A stretch of DNA of 64,000 bases from Piezodorus guildinii (lineage: Eukaryota; Arthropoda; Insecta; Hemiptera; Pentatomidae): NCBI GenBank assembly GCA_023052935.1, contig CM041298.1, positions 1,736,001 through 1,800,000 on the forward strand, read 5' to 3'. How positions within the stretch are numbered: the stretch's first letter is position 1; each line of letters starts with the position of its first letter. A program made the position numbers and the translations under genes. A model generated the notes under the pieces. It did not search any database and was not told the DNA's origin. It saw only the letters and a list, made by a program, of their open reading frames with translations. This document shows, piece after piece, positions 61,553 through 64,000 of this stretch.

Positions 61553-62064
61553 ATTTATTACTTTAACTTACTTATTTATGAAATATATAGTAATAGAAAG
61601 CACTCCGATCGTGAATAATTTTCGATTTTCAGTTTTTAACGGAAATACACGTTTTATGGTCTCTTGAGTCCAAATAACAAACTCCTGGATCACTTGTAGC
61701 TGGGTGGCTAGCGTAACAGCCTCCCATGCTAAAGGTCACGGGTTCAAACCCGCAGGTGGTCCTAGGATTTGTTAATGGGAGTAAAAAATCCTTAGTTACG
61801 CCGTCCTTCGGAGGGGACGTTAAAAGGTAGTCCTGAGCCTGTGCGATGTCAGGTACTCGTTAAAGATCCCTATCCTAATAAAACCTGGATAGGCAAAATT
61901 TAGGACTCCCACTGTAGCATCGTCCGATTAGCCATAGTAGCATAAGGGGACGTTAAATAAATAAACAAACAATCAATACTCTTAACCTTTTCCTGCGTGA
62001 TTATCTTGTTTTCCTCGATAACTAATCAATTAAACTATTAATTTTTTGAATTCAATGACATATA

Positions 62065-62640
62065 CGAGGCATGTTTTTTTATGTTAGTACCGTTTTGGAA
62101 TTAAAAAAAGACCTGCAAAAATATCGCAATAATTTTGTTTTTACATACTTTTCTACATAATTTCAAATGAATTTTAAGACACTTGTCATAACGCGGCACC
62201 AGTTTTTGAATACCCTCCTCAAAACGTTCTGCCGCCTGACTTGTTAATCACTGCATCACAAATGTTTTGACTTCGTTATCGTCTTAGCCGACCGCCCAGG
62301 TGTTTCTTCAAGTGCAGGAACGAATGGTGGTCGCTGGGCGCCAGATCAGGACTGTATGGAGGATAATCTATATTTTCCCATTTAAATGATTTGATGAGAT
62401 CTTTGGTCCGATTAGCCACATGTGGACGAGCATTGTCATGCAGCAAAACGATACCCTTACTCAACTTGCCACGTCTTTTGTTTTGGATTGCTCGACGCAG
62501 ATAACGTACATCACAATCAGCAGGACTCACGATTGTCGGAGGCATCTTAAACACCCAGTAAACAATGTATACAATGAAGAATCTGACTGTGATGGCGTCG
62601 TGGTGACCGTAGCGCTGCGGCGGCGGAATCGCAAAACGGT
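62065..62640 (-). mobile_element. Non-autonomous mariner, 5' end truncated
   Basis: Minus strand: the 3' inverted end is intact at 62065 (CGAGGCATGTTTTTTTATGT). At the other side the element stops inside its inverted repeat, after TACCGTTTTGCGATTCC, where SINE1 tail sequence begins. The first ~24 bp of the 5' end are lost, so it can no longer move. Confidence 0.75.
62276..62557 (-). pseudogene. Mariner transposase, same internal deletion as 52691
   Basis: MPPTIVSPADCDVRYLRRAI joined to QNKRRGKLSKGIVLLHDNAR, PHVANRTKDLIKSFKWENID and YPPYSPDLAPSDHHSFLHLK. The two remaining catalytic Asp are 34 residues apart. The join SPADC-x-VR lies at the same place as in the copy at 52691. A frameshift after HLGGR ends the frame. 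Both HTH domains and the first Asp are absent. The open frame extends upstream to 62665 but MPPTIV is the family start. Confidence 0.8.
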
Positions 62641-62988
62641 ATCGTCCGATTAGCCATAGTAGCATAAAGTGACGTTAAATAAATAAACAAAACAAAGTCC
62701 TGCAAAAAGGTCTCTGTGTGTTGTAAGTCCAGCGCAAAAACGTTACGTTGTATAAAACTGATAATTCATATTTTAAGATCGTCTATGCCTGAGATGTTAC
62801 AAAATCTTTTTCATCAAAATCAGTTAACCGGAAGAGCAACTTCATACCATGAGTAATTCATACTTGAGTAATCGATTTAAATGTCGCTATATCGATGGCT
62901 TTAATATCATTTAGGTTTCATTCTCATAGACATAGTCTGACAGGGCTTGAATGCCTATATTTTAAAATTATCTTCCTTTCAAGTACCC

Positions 62989-63027
<39 letters not shown>

Positions 63028-63166
63028 CCTTCAATTTTGTAGGTTAGAAAAAAAAAAATAACCATTTCATGTTGTTAAAATTTATAAAAAACAAAACAAA
63101 AATAAATAAACATTTAAAAGAGTACACTTCCATTTCTCACTTTATTTCATAAATTTTTCATATTTG

Positions 63167-63200
63167 TCGACGTTTCGGGGCTGTTTCCCATTTTCAAGAC
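63167..63200 (-). other. Penelope-type stem-loop/GAAACGTCG motif
   Basis: On the minus strand CTTGAAAATGGG, a loop with AAACAG, CCCCGAAACGTCGACAAA. This is the same order as the other copies, with a short GGG/CCC stem. The surrounding 63075-63310 is AT-rich and otherwise unassigned, probably a decayed Penelope-like end. Confidence 0.35.
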
Positions 63201-63309
63201 TTATTTTTTTCATTATATAATTACTATATCATATTTCACCCTTCATTTTATTTCATAGCACACTGTAACAAAAATAAAACGTCTAAATATACAAGTTCAA
63301 CGAAATGAA

Positions 63310-63354
<45 letters not shown>

Positions 63355-63379
63355 GTATATATATATATATATATATATA
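63310..63379. repeat. (TA)n microsatellite
   Basis: Two TA tracts separated by TTAAG. A short reversed H fragment follows to about 63445. Confidence 0.9.
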
Positions 63380-63463
63380 ATAAACTGATTGTTTTAGATA
63401 GTAATATAATAGAATATTTAATAGAACACATGTTTCTAGATGACATGAAACCTATAATAAAAA

Positions 63464-64000
63464 TCTGGTGCGGGCAACACACGACTTTCACTTACCTCCG
63501 TTTTTAGAATCAATTAAAGAATTTTCAAAATACAGTTAGAGATAAAAATGAATGAAACCTTAAAAAAGTAATTAAATTGAATTTAAATAGAAACATGTGT
63601 TTTATTAAAAAATCTATTATATTATTATCTAAAATAATCAGTTAGTTTTATCGGCTTTTCATCACTCTCTATTAACTTCTAAAAGCTTGTGTATGAGATA
63701 ATATTTTTACTAAAATCTCAACTTTCCAAAAGAATATCATACATGTATATTACTGTTCTTATGTTCAAAACCAAAAAATTGCATTAAAATGATATTTTTT
63801 CAGTTTTGTCGTTTAGTTGAGTATAGAATTCATTCAATTTATATATTTACCTGTTTTTCATTAGTGGTAACAAAATAATAAAGTTATTTTTACAGAATCA
63901 ACAAATTAAAGGTACTTTAGAAGAAGAAAATTTAAAATATCGGCATTTAAGCCCTGTCAGACTATTATAATCAGAATAAAACCTACATGATATTAAAGCC
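63464..64000 (+). mobile_element. Family H element, runs off the window
   Basis: 5' terminus TCTGGTGCGGGCAACACACG after an A run, and normal interior to the window edge ('cctacatgatattaaagcc'). The 3' part lies outside. Confidence 0.7.

Larger units (their letters stand above)
61688..62690 (+). mobile_element. SINE1 with duplicated tail around a mariner
   Basis: A full SINE1 (61688-61975) is followed by about 90 bp of unassigned DNA, a truncated mariner, and a second copy of the SINE1 tail (ATCGTCCGATTAGCCATAGT onward, about 62641-62690). The AACAAAxTCCTG duplication (61676-61687 and 62691-62702, one mismatch) encloses the whole block, so it behaves as one inserted unit. Confidence 0.6.
61558..63060 (-). 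mobile_element. Family H element split by SINE1 and mariner
   Basis: The 3' part is at 61558-61687 and the interior resumes at 62691 ('caaaaaggtctctgtgtgtt', 'gagatgttacaaaatctttt', 'agtctgacagggcttgaatg'). It ends in long A runs at 62990-63060. The host word AACAAA-C/G-TCCTG is duplicated around the guest block. Confidence 0.6.

Overview
This window looks like gene-poor, repeat-saturated DNA from an animal, most likely an arthropod and probably an insect. It is AT-rich. The only long open frames belong to transposable elements. The mix of mariner DD34D elements, hAT, jockey/CR1/RTE/I-type LINEs, tRNA-derived SINEs, Penelope-type inverted insertions, solo LTRs and a Helentron/INE-like family is typical of arthropod intergenic or long-intron sequence. 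I cannot name the species. No complete host gene, rRNA or functional tRNA is visible. Five weak exon-like segments suggest that part of the window is intronic.

Layout. 0-10.3 kb: an INE-like element (here called family H), an internally deleted mariner, a fold-back mariner between two (TA)n tracts, several SINE1 copies (one carrying a 39-bp mariner micro-insertion), and a 1.29-kb Penelope-type insertion with 0.42-kb inverted arms inside an H copy. 10.6-17.4 kb: an RTE-type LINE, hAT termini, and a three-level nest (an I-like LINE is split by a 3.3-kb hAT element with an 8-bp target duplication, which is itself split by a 2.1-kb LINE carrying an intact ORF1). 17.7-24 kb: a candidate recursive splice site, SINE1 copies (one split by a jockey LINE), more H copies and jockey 3' ends. 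24.67-27.83 kb: a 77-copy, 41-bp minisatellite made from the QGSxLGP motif of a jockey reverse transcriptase. 28-37 kb: H copies, CR1-like and jockey fragments, SINE2, a deleted Hsmar1/cecropia-type mariner with perfect inverted repeats, a SINE1-in-SINE2 insertion, and a repeat-poor island near 32.4-33.7 kb. 37-50 kb: a solo LTR, H copies with nested jockeys, a 540-bp Penelope-type hairpin insertion and a degenerate RT gene. 50-64 kb: jockey fragments, a deleted mariner, a mariner with an intact 370-codon transposase frame (54.1-55.3 kb), an 80-bp minisatellite, a second solo LTR and more H copies.

How the parts interact. Only the 54-55 kb mariner has a full transposase frame. The other mariners are deletion derivatives that would depend on transposase supplied in trans. 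The SINEs and 5'-truncated LINEs depend on LINE machinery. Insertions inside insertions, with readable target duplications, give a relative chronology: H copies and SINEs are often hosts, while Penelope-type insertions, solo LTRs, jockey ends and mariners are often guests. On the plus strand a recursive-splice-like site (17.84 kb) and a 32-nt exon-like segment (53.46 kb), and on the minus strand three islands of about 56 open codons with splice consensus (34.9, 40.9 and 50.8 kb), are the only hints of host genes.
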